64,000 nucleotides of DNA from Clostridia bacterium. Lineage in GTDB: Bacteria > Bacillota > Clostridia > TANB77 > CAG-465. The DNA lies in the NCBI GenBank assembly GCA_900772475.1, contig CAAHEI010000094.1, forward strand, positions 49,768 through 113,767, written 5' to 3'. Every line of letters starts with the position of its first letter. The stretch's first letter is position 1. Below the pieces are notes generated by a model. It saw nothing but the letters and a program-made list of their open reading frames with translations, was not told the origin of the DNA and ran no database searches. This document shows positions 26,230 to 35,069 of this stretch, piece after piece. Position numbers and translations under genes: made by a program.

Positions 26230-27821
26230 TATTTTATTCTTTCAAATAATGGTTGCATATCAGTATTTATTATAATATTATTTTTTATTTCAATTTCTGC
26301 CCAATCACTAAAATTAATTTTTAGATATTTAGTTATTTTCTTCGAAGTCTTTGGCATTATGGGCTCAAATAAATTAGCCAAATTAGCGATAATGTAAACA
26401 CAGTTATACATAGTCTCATTAAATTCTTCACTATTTTCCTTAAATAATACCCAAGGTTTTTTGTCATCATAATATTTATTTCCAAATTCAACCAAACTTA
26501 ACATTTCTTGTATAGCATTCTTAAATTCCAATTTTTCAATATATTTTGATACTTGTTTATATGTTTCTATAGTTTTTTCTTTTATTTCTTTATCAACTTT
26601 TCCAACTTCTATTTTTTTTAATCCTTTAAATTTCAAAGTTCTATTAACAAAATTACCGAACTTATTAACCAAATCAGAATTATGAACAGCTTTAAATTCC
26701 CCGATAGAAAAGTTACTATCTTTTTTTTCTGGACCGTTTAAAAGAAAATAATATCTTATAGAATCAGAATCAAATTCATTAACTAAATCTAATATAGTTA
26801 TGCCATTGCCTTTACTCTTTGAAATTTTTTCATCATTAACGTTTAAATACTCACAAGCCACCATCTTGTCAGGTAGTTTAAAGTTTGATTCCATTGATAA
26901 TAGTAGTGCAGGCAAAATAATACTATGAAATGTGATATTATCTTTACCGTGTACCATATAAATAGTAGCCTCATCATTTTTCCAATATTTTTTCCAGTCT
27001 AGGTTATTTTCTTCACAATACTTCATAGTGGCTGTCACATATCCTAGAACAGCTTCAATCCATACATACATTTTCTTGTTTTCAAATCCTGCAATATCAA
27101 TATCAACTCCCCAATCTAAATCCCTAGTCACAGCTCTATCAATAAGTCCTTGTGTTAAATATTTTTGTGTTTCGTTTTGAGAATTTTTTCTCCAATTCTT
27201 TTTATTTTGCTCATAATATTTTTCGATTTTATTTTGTAATTTTGTTAATTTAATATATAAATTCTCATTTTCTTTTTCAATTACATTTGTACCACATGTT
27301 TGACATCTTGCTTTTTTCAAATCTTCAATATTGGGATTATAACCGCAATCACATTCTTCAGCTTTAGTTTCCCTACCACAATTTGGACATTGCAAAACTA
27401 GTTCTCTATCTGCTAAAAACTTTTTACAATTTGAACAATAAGTTTGTAAATCTTTTTTTTCAAAAATATAACCATTATCATACATTATTCTAAATAATTC
27501 TTTTACTTTTTTCTTATGATATTCATCTTCTGTTTCTGTATATAAATTATATGAAAAATCCATTTTATTAAATGCTTCTTTAAATTCTTCATGATAAAAA
27601 CCACATATTTCTTTAGGTTTTTTTCCTTCTTTTTTAGCTCTTATTGTAATAGGTGTACCGTGACAATCAGTTCCAGAAACATAAATAACATTGTCCCCCT
27701 TCTTTCTGTGGTATCTCGCTAAAAAATCTCCTGGTAACAAAGCCACTAAATGTCCTAAATGTAAAGAACTGTTTGCATACGGCCATGCTCCTCCTATTAA
27801 AACAAACTTTTTATTTTCCAA
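26229..27821 (-). CDS. metG: Methionyl-tRNA synthetase
   Basis: A 530-residue class I synthetase charging tRNA-Met. HIGH-type motif AWPYANSSLHLGHL at the N-terminus, zinc-knuckle cysteines (YCSNCKKF, CPNCGRETKAEECDCGYNP, CQTCGTN), and the KMSKS equivalent KISKSKG near residue 323. The start is a TTG after AGGGAGGAG. It has several cysteine pairs and lacks the C-terminal tRNA-binding extension found in the usual long MetRS of Clostridia, so it may be a second, acquired copy. It sits between nifS and mnmA next to collapsed polysaccharide genes. Confidence 0.9.
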   Translation of the reverse strand: MENKKFVLIGGAWPYANSSLHLGHLVALLPGDFLARYHRKKGDNVIYVSGTDCHGTPITIRAKKEGKKPKEICGFYHEEFKEAFNKMDFSYNLYTETEDEYHKKKVKELFRIMYDNGYIFEKKDLQTYCSNCKKFLADRELVLQCPNCGRETKAEECDCGYNPNIEDLKKARCQTCGTNVIEKENENLYIKLTKLQNKIEKYYEQNKKNWRKNSQNETQKYLTQGLIDRAVTRDLDWGVDIDIAGFENKKMYVWIEAVLGYVTATMKYCEENNLDWKKYWKNDEATIYMVHGKDNITFHSIILPALLLSMESNFKLPDKMVACEYLNVNDEKISKSKGNGITILDLVNEFDSDSIRYYFLLNGPEKKDSNFSIGEFKAVHNSDLVNKFGNFVNRTLKFKGLKKIEVGKVDKEIKEKTIETYKQVSKYIEKLEFKNAIQEMLSLVEFGNKYYDDKKPWVLFKENSEEFNETMYNCVYIIANLANLFEPIMPKTSKKITKYLKINFSDWAEIEIKNNIIINTDMQPLFERIK

Positions 27822-27838
27822 TATAATCTCCTCCCTCT

Positions 27839-28389
27839 TTATAGGTAACATACTCTATCGTTTCTTTCTTTATTTTCTAATATGGCTTTAATAAATTTAG
27901 GTATTACAGCTGAATATTCTGAATAAGGATTTTGCTTTCTTCCAAAAATATTAAAGTATCTCAATCCAATAGTATTTAATCCATACAAACTATAATATAA
28001 TTTTCCTAATTCTTCATTAACTTTTTTACATTATTAACATAAGCAGAGTGCATCATATTATGAGTTCCAACTAAATTATTATGTGTATAATCCAATGGTT
28101 GATTAATAGATTTTGGTACAGATCCCCATGCAGCTTCGTGAAATACAAAATCAATGTCTTTACATATTAAATTACACAACGAATAGTCACAAATATCACC
28201 TTCAACAAACTCAAATTTATCATTTTTTATTAATTCTATTATGTTTTCTTTCCTACCATTTGAAAAATTGTCTATTCCTCTTACTTTGAAACCTAATTCA
28301 AGACATCTTTCTGCAATATTAGAACCAATAAAACCAGCAACCCCTGTTACTAATATAAACTTTTCTTTATTTGAATTTATAGTCCCCAT
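27839..28389 (-). pseudogene. NAD-dependent sugar epimerase, internally deleted
   Basis: The first 125 codons encode a Rossmann-fold epimerase: VTGVAGFIGSNIAERCLELG, DNFSNGRKENI, FVEGDICD and FHEAAWGSVPKSINQP, typical of UDP-N-acetylglucosamine 4-epimerases. After AYVNNVKK the catalytic YxxxK region is missing and the sequence resumes in another frame with VNEELGKLYYSLYGLNTIGL and RYFNIFGRKQNPYSEYSAVI, breaking off at the metG ribosome site. It is therefore inactive: an internal deletion plus frameshift and a lost 3' end. Confidence 0.8.
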
Positions 28390-28796
28390 ACTTTAAAGCC
28401 TCTTTCTATTAACTTTTCTTTTTCAAAAATAGAATGTAAATCAAATATTATTTTATTTGTATTACCTTTTTCATATAAATTTTCTATATCTTTCATTTCT
28501 AAATTACAATATTTTTCGTGTTTAACTGCAAAGACAACCACATCAACTTTTGGTATTTCATTGTCTAAACTTAATAGTCAGCCTTATTTATATCTTTCTC
28601 GTCTGTTGTGAAATTTAATTTAGTTTCTTCTAACTCTCTTTTTACTACAGTTTTTGTTATATCTATTCCATTTTTATATTTATTTATTTATTTTTTCTTT
28701 ATTTATATCAAATCCATAAGTTTCAAACTTTTTATCAAATGAAATTGAAATTGGTAAACCTACATATTCAAGTCCAACAACCATTATCTTAACCAT
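28377..28796 (-). pseudogene. Nucleotide-sugar dehydrogenase, large internal deletion
   Basis: The frame opens with MVKIMVVGLEYVGLPISISF and NGIDITKTVVKRELEETKLN, the NAD-binding start of UDP-sugar dehydrogenases, and stops after about 73 codons. A second frame gives only the C-terminal end, PKVDVVVFAVKHEKY...IIFDLHSIFEKEKLIERGFK. Some 280 residues of the middle, including the catalytic Cys, are gone. Its end overlaps the start of the epimerase remnant, so the two were once an operon for a surface polysaccharide sugar. Confidence 0.8.
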
Positions 28797-28801
28797 CTTA
28801 A

Positions 28802-29941
28802 CTACTCCTCTATTTTACTTAATATTTCACATATACTATTTATCAAATAATCAACTTCTTCTTTTGTATTGTCTATACCAAAGGTTGTTCTAATTGTACC
28901 ACCTATATATTCATCTGGTACATTTATAGCTGAAAGCACATGTGATTTTTGTATTGCACCAGCAGTGCATGCAGAGCCTGCTGATACACATATTCCCTTC
29001 AAATCCAAATTAAAAAGCATAGCTGCTCCATCAACATTTTTAAATGAAAAATTTGCATTATTTGAAAGTCTGTTTTTAGTATTTCCATTTAACCTTGCAT
29101 TTGGTATTTTTTTCAAAATATTTGAAATATAATAATCTCTTAAATTTTGAATATATTTATTATTTTCTTCTAAATTTGAATATGCTATTTTCATCGCTTC
29201 AGCCATTCCAACTATTGCTGCCACATTTTCGGTTCCTGCCCTTTTATTACTTTCCTGATGTCCACCATCAATAAATTTGGAAAAGTTTATTCCTTTTTTT
29301 ACATATAGTGCTCCTATTCCCTTGGGGCCATGAAATTTATGAGCAGATAACGATAATGAGTCTATATTTAATTTGTTTACATCTATATTTATACTACCTA
29401 CTGCTTGCACAGCATCAGTATGAAATATAACATGATGTTCTTTTGCAATTTTACCTATTTTCTCTATGGGCTCGATAGTTCCTATTTCATTATTTGCAAA
29501 CATAATAGAAATCAGTATTGTATTTTTATTTATTAACTTTTCAAGTTCGTCTAATTTTACAATTCCACTTTCATCAACATCTACATATGAAATTTTAAAT
29601 CCTTCTTTTTCAAGAGATCTACAAGTTTCAAGTACAGCAGGATGTTCTATTTTAGATGTAATTATATGATTTCCTTTACTTTTGTATGCTCTTGCTATAC
29701 CTTTTATTGCAGTATTATCACTTTCACTACCACATGAGGTAAAATATATTTCACTAGGATTTGCACCAATTATATTTGCAATTTCTTCCCTTGCATCTTC
29801 AATAGCACATCTTGATTTTTGTCCAAAACTATATATTGATGATGCATTTGCATAATTTTCTTTTAAATATGGTAACATTTTTTTTAATACTTTTCCATTT
29901 AAGCTTGTTGTTGCTGCATTATCAAAATATTTTATGTTCAT
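28802..29941 (-). CDS. nifS: Cysteine desulfurase
   Basis: A 379-residue PLP enzyme of the IscS/NifS group that takes sulfur from cysteine for iron-sulfur clusters and tRNA thiolation. It begins YFDNAATTSLNGKVL; the PLP Lys is in SLSAHKFHGPKGIG; the sulfur-carrying Cys is in VSAGSACTAGA. The ATG at 29941 follows AAAGGTGGGAAAA. In related genomes the gene is usually next to mnmA; here 2.9 kb of metG and debris lie between them. Exact paralogue (iscS or nifS) is uncertain. Confidence 0.92.
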   Translation of the reverse strand: MNIKYFDNAATTSLNGKVLKKMLPYLKENYANASSIYSFGQKSRCAIEDAREEIANIIGANPSEIYFTSCGSESDNTAIKGIARAYKSKGNHIITSKIEHPAVLETCRSLEKEGFKISYVDVDESGIVKLDELEKLINKNTILISIMFANNEIGTIEPIEKIGKIAKEHHVIFHTDAVQAVGSINIDVNKLNIDSLSLSAHKFHGPKGIGALYVKKGINFSKFIDGGHQESNKRAGTENVAAIVGMAEAMKIAYSNLEENNKYIQNLRDYYISNILKKIPNARLNGNTKNRLSNNANFSFKNVDGAAMLFNLDLKGICVSAGSACTAGAIQKSHVLSAINVPDEYIGGTIRTTFGIDNTKEEVDYLINSICEILSKIEE

Positions 29942-30090
29942 TTTTCCCACCTTTTAAACTATTATTTTATGACAAGTATAGCATATTTAAATTTTTTTTA
30001 CAACAAAGAAAATATTATTTTTATTTTTCATTTTTTTATTTTCTTTTATATTTCCACATTTTTTGCAAATAATACTTTTAGGTGATTAAA

Positions 30091-30552
30091 ATGAGTTCAA
30101 ATGTAAATATGACAAATCAGGAATACTCTGATTATGTAGATACAAAAGCAAAAAAAAGTCCTATTTTAAAAAATATAATTCTTGCTTTTATAGTTGGAGG
30201 GCTTATTTGTATAATAGGTCAAATAATTACAGATATATGTATGTATTATGGTATTGATAAAAAAAGTTCTACAACAATAACAACTATAATATTAATATTT
30301 ATTGGTGCTTTTTTAACAGCAATTAGAGTGTATCCAAAGCTTGGTAAACATGCAGGTGCAGGTTCTATCATACCTATCACAGGTTTTTCTAATTCAATAG
30401 TTGCTCCCGCAATTGAATTTAAACTTGATGATTACATTTTAGGTCTTGGTGCAAATATGTTTAAAATTGCAGGACCAGTATTAGTGTATGGTATTACAAC
30501 CTCTGCTATCATTGGATTTATATATTGGTTATTAAAATTATTTATAATATAG
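30091..30552 (+). CDS. spoVAC: Stage V sporulation protein AC
   Basis: A 153-residue membrane protein, first of a SpoVAC-AD-AE cluster that forms the channel moving dipicolinic acid into the forespore and out at germination. Four or five hydrophobic segments, with the family stretch YPKLGKHAGAGSIIPITGFS and SIVAPAIEF. The start is the ATG after TTTTAGGTGATTAAA; a GTG three codons earlier is part of the ribosome site. A sigma-G promoter is expected in the divergent gap with nifS, but no clear match was seen. Confidence 0.94.
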   Translation: MSSNVNMTNQEYSDYVDTKAKKSPILKNIILAFIVGGLICIIGQIITDICMYYGIDKKSSTTITTIILIFIGAFLTAIRVYPKLGKHAGAGSIIPITGFSNSIVAPAIEFKLDDYILGLGANMFKIAGPVLVYGITTSAIIGFIYWLLKLFII

Positions 30553-30561
30553 GAGGGAAAA

Positions 30562-31584
30562 ATGAAAGTCGGAAATCAAACAATAAAATTTAAAAATTCT
30601 CCAAAAATATTTGATACTTCATCTATTGTTGGGCCAAAAGAGATGCAAGGCCCTCTTGCAAACGAATTTGACATGCATAGCGACGATATTTTCTTTGGAG
30701 AGAAAACTTTTGAAAAAGCTGAATCAAGAATGATGAATAACTGTATTAATAATTTATTTACAAAAACTGGTATGACACCTAAAAAAATAGATTATATTTT
30801 TGCTGGCGACCTTCTTAACCAATGTATGGCATCAGGTTTTTGTATTAGAGAATTAGATATACCTTTTTTTGGAGTATATGGTGCATGTTCAACGTTTGTG
30901 GAATCATTAATACTTGCATCAAATTTTATAGATTCAGAATATGCAAGTAAAACAATTGCTGCAACTTCATCACATTTTTGTAGTTCTGAAAGACAATTTA
31001 GAATGCCATTAGAGCACGGTAATCAAAAAAGTCCAACTGCACAGTGTACTGTTACTGCTAGTGGATGTGCTTTGGTAGTTCCAAAAGATTACAAAGATAC
31101 AACAGGTGCTTATGCAACATATGCAACTCCTGGAAAAATTATAGACCTTGGAATAAAAGATGGAATGAATATGGGAGCTGCAATGGCACCCGCAGCTTTT
31201 AATACTATAATGACACACTTAGAGGATACTGGTAGGAATGCTGATTATTACGATGCAATTATAACCGGAGACCTAGGAGTTCTTGGCTCAGATATATTGG
31301 TAGATTTATTTAAAAAAGAAAATATTGATATATCTTTAATACACAAAGATTGTGGTAAATTAATATATGATGATGCAACTCAAGATACCCATTGTGGTGG
31401 AAGTGGTTGTGGCTGTATGGCAAGTGTATTTAGTGGTTATTTTTATAAACTATTAAAACAAGGTAAATTAAATAAAGTTTTAGTTGTTGCAACTGGTGCA
31501 CTTATGAGTACTCAATCATCTCTTCAAGGAGATTCAATTCCTGGAATTGCTCATGCAATATCAATAGAAAATGAGGTGGTGTAA
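30562..31584 (+). CDS. spoVAD: Stage V sporulation protein AD
   Basis: A 340-residue thiolase-fold protein that binds dipicolinic acid and works with SpoVAC and SpoVAE. It has the family start IKFKNSPKIFDTSSIVGPKE and GVYGACSTFVESLILASNFI, where the Cys sits at the position of the thiolase catalytic residue, plus DCGKLIYDDATQDTHCGGSG near the C-terminus. Ribosome site AGGAGGGAAAA, 9 bases after spoVAC; its stop is directly followed by the spoVAE start. Confidence 0.96.
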   Translation: MKVGNQTIKFKNSPKIFDTSSIVGPKEMQGPLANEFDMHSDDIFFGEKTFEKAESRMMNNCINNLFTKTGMTPKKIDYIFAGDLLNQCMASGFCIRELDIPFFGVYGACSTFVESLILASNFIDSEYASKTIAATSSHFCSSERQFRMPLEHGNQKSPTAQCTVTASGCALVVPKDYKDTTGAYATYATPGKIIDLGIKDGMNMGAAMAPAAFNTIMTHLEDTGRNADYYDAIITGDLGVLGSDILVDLFKKENIDISLIHKDCGKLIYDDATQDTHCGGSGCGCMASVFSGYFYKLLKQGKLNKVLVVATGALMSTQSSLQGDSIPGIAHAISIENEVV

Positions 31585-31950
31585 ATGGACATATTTATTG
31601 AATATTTAAAAGTATTTATAACAGGTGGAATCATATGCTCTATAGGGCAAATACTAATAGATAAAACAAAACTTACTCCTGCAAGAATTTTGGTTATATT
31701 TGTAACATTAGGAACAATACTTACTTCAATTGGAATTTATGGAAAAATAGTTGAATTTGGAGGAGCTGGTGCCACTGTCCCTATATCAGGATTTGGGTAT
31801 TGCCTTGGAACTGGTGTTATAGAAGAAATAAATAAAGTAGGCTTTCTAGGAATATTTACTGGTGGAGTAAAAGCATGTTCAGCTGGAATTTGTGCTGCTG
31901 TTGTTTTTGGTTTTTTATGTGCATTATTTTCAAAACCTAGTATAAAATAA
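31585..31950 (+). CDS. spoVAE: Stage V sporulation protein AE
   Basis: A 121-residue membrane protein (SpoVAEb type) with four hydrophobic segments and the family motif GGAGATVPISGFGYCLGTGV. It starts immediately after the spoVAD stop, with GAGGTGGTG as ribosome site inside spoVAD, so translation is probably coupled. The cluster is the reduced three-gene form common in Clostridia. No clear terminator follows. Confidence 0.95.
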   Translation: MDIFIEYLKVFITGGIICSIGQILIDKTKLTPARILVIFVTLGTILTSIGIYGKIVEFGGAGATVPISGFGYCLGTGVIEEINKVGFLGIFTGGVKACSAGICAAVVFGFLCALFSKPSIK

Positions 31951-32059
31951 TTACAGCTTTGTTACAAAAAAATTACAAGATTATTTTTATCAATGAAACT
32001 ATTGCATATTTTTGCTTTTCATGATAAAAATATTTTGTAGAATTTATAGGGAGGTTTAT

Positions 32060-33499
32060 ATGAAAAAAATATCTTTAAAATCATTATTTAGTTTAACTTT
32101 TGTATTTTTCTTTTTAACATTAGCAAGTTTTTGTTTTGGTGCAGCAAAAGAAAATGATGAAGTATATCTAGAAAAGCCAACAAATTGGGCAGATGATTCT
32201 GTTTATGTTCAATTAACTGATACATCTGATAATTCAAATTTATTTCCTGAACCAGGAATGAAAATGGATAAATTTTTAGATGGTTTTTCACTTAATACAG
32301 GTTATGAAAGTTATATATTTTCAATTAAAGATGTATATAAAGTAACAATTCCTGCAGTTAATGGAAAAAATTATGATAAGCTTTCATTTTCAAACGGAAA
32401 CGAAAAAACACCTACTATTGAATATTCAACAAAAATATTCAATATTGACGAAAATTTGAATGTATTAGATTTTTCTGAATCATACTCGAATGGATATAAT
32501 GTTACTTTACAACGTTTTTATAATGAGTTACCAGAAAAAAATAAAACAATTGATCAAAATCTATTAAATACAATATTGTCAAATATCAAAAGTGGATATA
32601 CAAATCTGGCAAAATATTATTTAAATCCAAGTGACGTATCAACATTTGAATTTTTAACAAACTTGAGTGAAGTTTCATTGTATATGACAAAACCTGAAGA
32701 CAAGTTTAACCAATTAGACAAAAAAATATCAGATGCATCAAATGCCGTTAATGATCCACGATATATTGAAGACAATAAAGACGATTTAAGAGCAGCATTA
32801 CCAGTTGCTCAAGAAATTAGGGAAAATTATATATATTACACTAATGATCAAGTTGATGACATAATTGAAAGATTAAATTTATTAATGAAAAAATTAGTTG
32901 TTGATACTACAGAATTAGAAAAATTATATGAAAAAGCAAGTCAAATTGATAAATCAAAATACACAGAAGATTCTGCTAACGAATTAACTGATAAGATGAA
33001 TGATGCAAAAAATGCTCTAGATAATAAAGAAAATTTAACAATTGAAGAGTTAGATAGAGTAACTAATAATTTAAATGATGCTATAAATAATTTAGTTGCT
33101 GATACTTCTGCTTTAGAAGATTTAATTAACAAAGCAAATAATATAGATAAATCAAAATACACAGAAGATTCTGTTAAAAATTTAGAAAATGTAGTTGATG
33201 AAGCTCAAAATATTCTAACTAATGACGATACTGACCTAACAGTAGAAAAAATAGAAGACATATCAAATAAATTAAATGATGCAATTAATTCCTTAAAAGA
33301 AAAAAGCTCAATAAATTCTGAGCAAAATAAAACTGACGTTACTGACGTTTCTGATGTTACTGTTACAGATCAATCTAAATCTAATCCATCTACTGGTGAT
33401 GTTTTAGCAATAATACTTATTATTATGGTTATCGCTATTGTTGTAATTGGATTTACTTCTGTATATTTAAAAAAGAAAAAAATTAATACAAAAAAATAA
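32060..33499 (+). CDS. Cell-wall surface protein with FIVAR repeats and NPSTG sorting signal
   Basis: A 479-residue secreted protein. Signal peptide at residues 1-30 (KSLFSLTFVFFFLTLASFCF), then a region of about 190 residues of unknown fold, then two or three FIVAR-type helical repeats (KLYEKASQIDKSKYTEDSAN and LINKANNIDKSKYTEDSVKN), and a C-terminus with NPSTGD, a hydrophobic helix and KKKK. NPxTG-type motifs are used by class B/D-like sortases, and such a sortase gene follows at 33566. The start is the ATG after GGGAGGTTTAT. Probably a cell-wall-attached adhesin or structural protein. Confidence 0.88.
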   Translation: MKKISLKSLFSLTFVFFFLTLASFCFGAAKENDEVYLEKPTNWADDSVYVQLTDTSDNSNLFPEPGMKMDKFLDGFSLNTGYESYIFSIKDVYKVTIPAVNGKNYDKLSFSNGNEKTPTIEYSTKIFNIDENLNVLDFSESYSNGYNVTLQRFYNELPEKNKTIDQNLLNTILSNIKSGYTNLAKYYLNPSDVSTFEFLTNLSEVSLYMTKPEDKFNQLDKKISDASNAVNDPRYIEDNKDDLRAALPVAQEIRENYIYYTNDQVDDIIERLNLLMKKLVVDTTELEKLYEKASQIDKSKYTEDSANELTDKMNDAKNALDNKENLTIEELDRVTNNLNDAINNLVADTSALEDLINKANNIDKSKYTEDSVKNLENVVDEAQNILTNDDTDLTVEKIEDISNKLNDAINSLKEKSSINSEQNKTDVTDVSDVTVTDQSKSNPSTGDVLAIILIIMVIAIVVIGFTSVYLKKKKINTKK

Positions 33500-33507
33500 T
33501 GAAATTT

Positions 33508-33544
33508 AATAAATAAGAGTAGTTTAAAGCTACTCTTATTTATT
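33508..33544 (+). terminator. Terminator between surface protein and sortase genes
   Basis: A 15-bp perfect stem (AATAAATAAGAGTAG / CTACTCTTATTTATT) with a 7-nt loop, just after the surface protein stop. Only 21 bases separate it from the sortase start, so it may act as an attenuator that lets a fraction of transcripts reach the sortase. Confidence 0.75.
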
Positions 33545-33565
33545 AGAGGGGAGAGAATCATATTA

Positions 33566-34363
33566 ATGAGAAATGGAAATATAAATAACAAAAAGAAGGA
33601 AGAAAAAAGTAAAAAAAATGTAATTATAGTAATAATTAGAATTATATCTATTCTTGTTATTTTAATATGTCTTGGATTGATAGTTTATAGATACTTAAAT
33701 TTAAGAGATTCTTCAAAAGTCATTGAGGACATAAATTCTAATATAGAAATAAATGACAAAAACATAGAATTAGATGGAGTAGCTACAAGCTTAATTGATA
33801 CAGATGTTTCATCTTTAAAAAAAATTAATCAAGATACCGTGGCATATCTTAAAGTAAATGGAACAAACATTAATTATCCAGTAGTACAATCAAATGATAA
33901 CGAATATTATCTAAGACATTCTTTTGATAAATCATATAGCCAAGCTGGATGGATATTCTTAGATTATAGAAATAACATAGAAAGGTTAGATAACAACAAT
34001 ATAATATACGGTCATAATATGTTAAATCAGACAATGTTTAGTAATTTAACTAAAATGTTAAATAAATCCTTTTTTAATGACAGCAATAACTTATATATAA
34101 ATTTAACAACTGAATGTAAAAAAACAATATGGAAAATTTTTTCAGTATACGTTACAAATCCTGACACATATTATATGACTATTGGTTTTTCATCACCTTC
34201 AGCACATCAGGATTTTTTAAATACAATAAAAAACAGAAGTTTGTATACTTTTGACGAACAAGTAACAGTTACAGATAAAATTCTTACACTTTCAACTTGC
34301 ACTAATTTAAATACAAAACGACTAGTTGTCCACGCTAAGCTTATTTATTCTGAAAATAAATAA
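33566..34363 (+). CDS. Sortase, class B-like
   Basis: A 265-residue transpeptidase anchored by one N-terminal helix (IIVIIRIISILVILICLGLI) after a lysine-rich start. The catalytic triad residues are in IIYGHNM (His), TLSTCTN (Cys) and TKRLVVHA (Arg). The insert before the Cys and the motif spacing fit class B. It cleaves an NPxTG-type signal and links the substrate to the cell wall. The likely substrate is the preceding gene product, which ends in NPSTG. Ribosome site GAGGGGAGAG. Confidence 0.93.
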   Translation: MRNGNINNKKKEEKSKKNVIIVIIRIISILVILICLGLIVYRYLNLRDSSKVIEDINSNIEINDKNIELDGVATSLIDTDVSSLKKINQDTVAYLKVNGTNINYPVVQSNDNEYYLRHSFDKSYSQAGWIFLDYRNNIERLDNNNIIYGHNMLNQTMFSNLTKMLNKSFFNDSNNLYINLTTECKKTIWKIFSVYVTNPDTYYMTIGFSSPSAHQDFLNTIKNRSLYTFDEQVTVTDKILTLSTCTNLNTKRLVVHAKLIYSENK

Positions 34364-34390
34364 CAGATGATAATTCATCTGTTTTTTTGT
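34363..34390 (+). terminator. Intrinsic terminator after sortase
   Basis: An ACAGATGA stem pairs with TCATCTGT around a TAAT loop, followed by TTTTTTTG. Directly after the sortase stop. Confidence 0.9.
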
Positions 34391-34458
34391 TAATTTTTCC
34401 AGTATATTTTTTAAATTTTAACCAATAATATTTGTGTGGTTTAAAAGGAGGAAATTTT

Positions 34459-34641
34459 ATGGATAATTTAAATCAAATTGAAATTCAAAATATTAGACAC
34501 ATTTGTGGGCATACAGCAAGTTTTTGTGATAAAATAAACTATTTTAAAACGCTTACTCAAGATCAAAATATTTCAGAAGTTCTAGATAGTATATTTAATA
34601 CATGTACTACAATAAAATCAGAACTTGCAAATATGTTATAG
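34459..34641 (+). CDS. Small coat-F-like spore protein
   Basis: A 60-residue helical protein (IRHICGHTASFCDKINYFKT, then ISEVLDSIFNTCTTIKSELA). It resembles half of a CotF/coat-F helical bundle and sits 12 bases before a clearer CotF-like gene. The start is the ATG after AAAAGGAGGAAATTTT. Cysteines at three positions suggest possible cross-linking. Family assignment is by pattern and context only. Confidence 0.6.
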   Translation: MDNLNQIEIQNIRHICGHTASFCDKINYFKTLTQDQNISEVLDSIFNTCTTIKSELANML

Positions 34642-34653
34642 GAGGTTATAAAT

Positions 34654-34899
34654 ATGAATGAAAAATTAGCAATGGATTCTGTACTTTCATGTACAAACTC
34701 AATAATCACACTACTTAATTATTCTATACAACAAGCAAATAACAAAAATTTTAGAGATACACTTATTGAACAGAGAAATACTTTAGAAAATTTACAATGG
34801 AAAGTTTATTTAATTGATAAAGAAAAAGGATATTATATACCAGCTGCTCCTGCAGGTCAGGCAGATATTGAACAAGTAAAACAAGCTATAAGTCAATAA
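34654..34899 (+). CDS. Spore coat protein, CotF family
   Basis: An 81-residue protein with the typical coat-F layout: DSVLSCTNSIITLLNYSIQQ, a loop with FRDTLIEQRNTLENLQWKVY, and the family end EKGYYIPAAPAGQ. These proteins form part of the spore coat and are made in the mother cell. It is paired with the preceding 60-residue gene, which may supply the missing helices. Ribosome site AGGAGGTTATAAAT. Confidence 0.85.
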   Translation: MNEKLAMDSVLSCTNSIITLLNYSIQQANNKNFRDTLIEQRNTLENLQWKVYLIDKEKGYYIPAAPAGQADIEQVKQAISQ

Positions 34900-34943
34900 T
34901 ATATGAAACGTTCTATGTAAAAGAAAATTAGTTATACTCTTTG

Positions 34944-34979
34944 GACACTATAATAATTAAATTTATAGTGTCTTTTTTT
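34944..34979 (+). terminator. Intrinsic terminator after the coat genes
   Basis: A 10-bp stem GACACTATAA / TTATAGTGTC with a 9-nt loop, followed by seven T. Confidence 0.9.
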
Positions 34980-35009
34980 CATACTTCAACTCTTTAAAAA
35001 AATAAAAAA

Positions 35010-35037
35010 GACTATGATTTTCTAATTATTCATAGTC
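35010..35037 (-). terminator. Intrinsic terminator after the 35070 gene
   Basis: An 8-bp stem (GACTATGA / TCATAGTC) which, on the minus strand, is followed by TTTTTTATTTTTTT. It ends the mrnC transcript and faces the coat-gene terminator, closing two convergent units. Confidence 0.85.
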
Positions 35038-35069
35038 AATTTAAAGTTAAATATGTATTCGAATATATT

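Noticed and set aside
29960..30090. Sigma-G promoter before spoVAC
   Set aside because: Expected from biology, but no pair of boxes with correct spacing could be read with confidence in this AT-rich gap.
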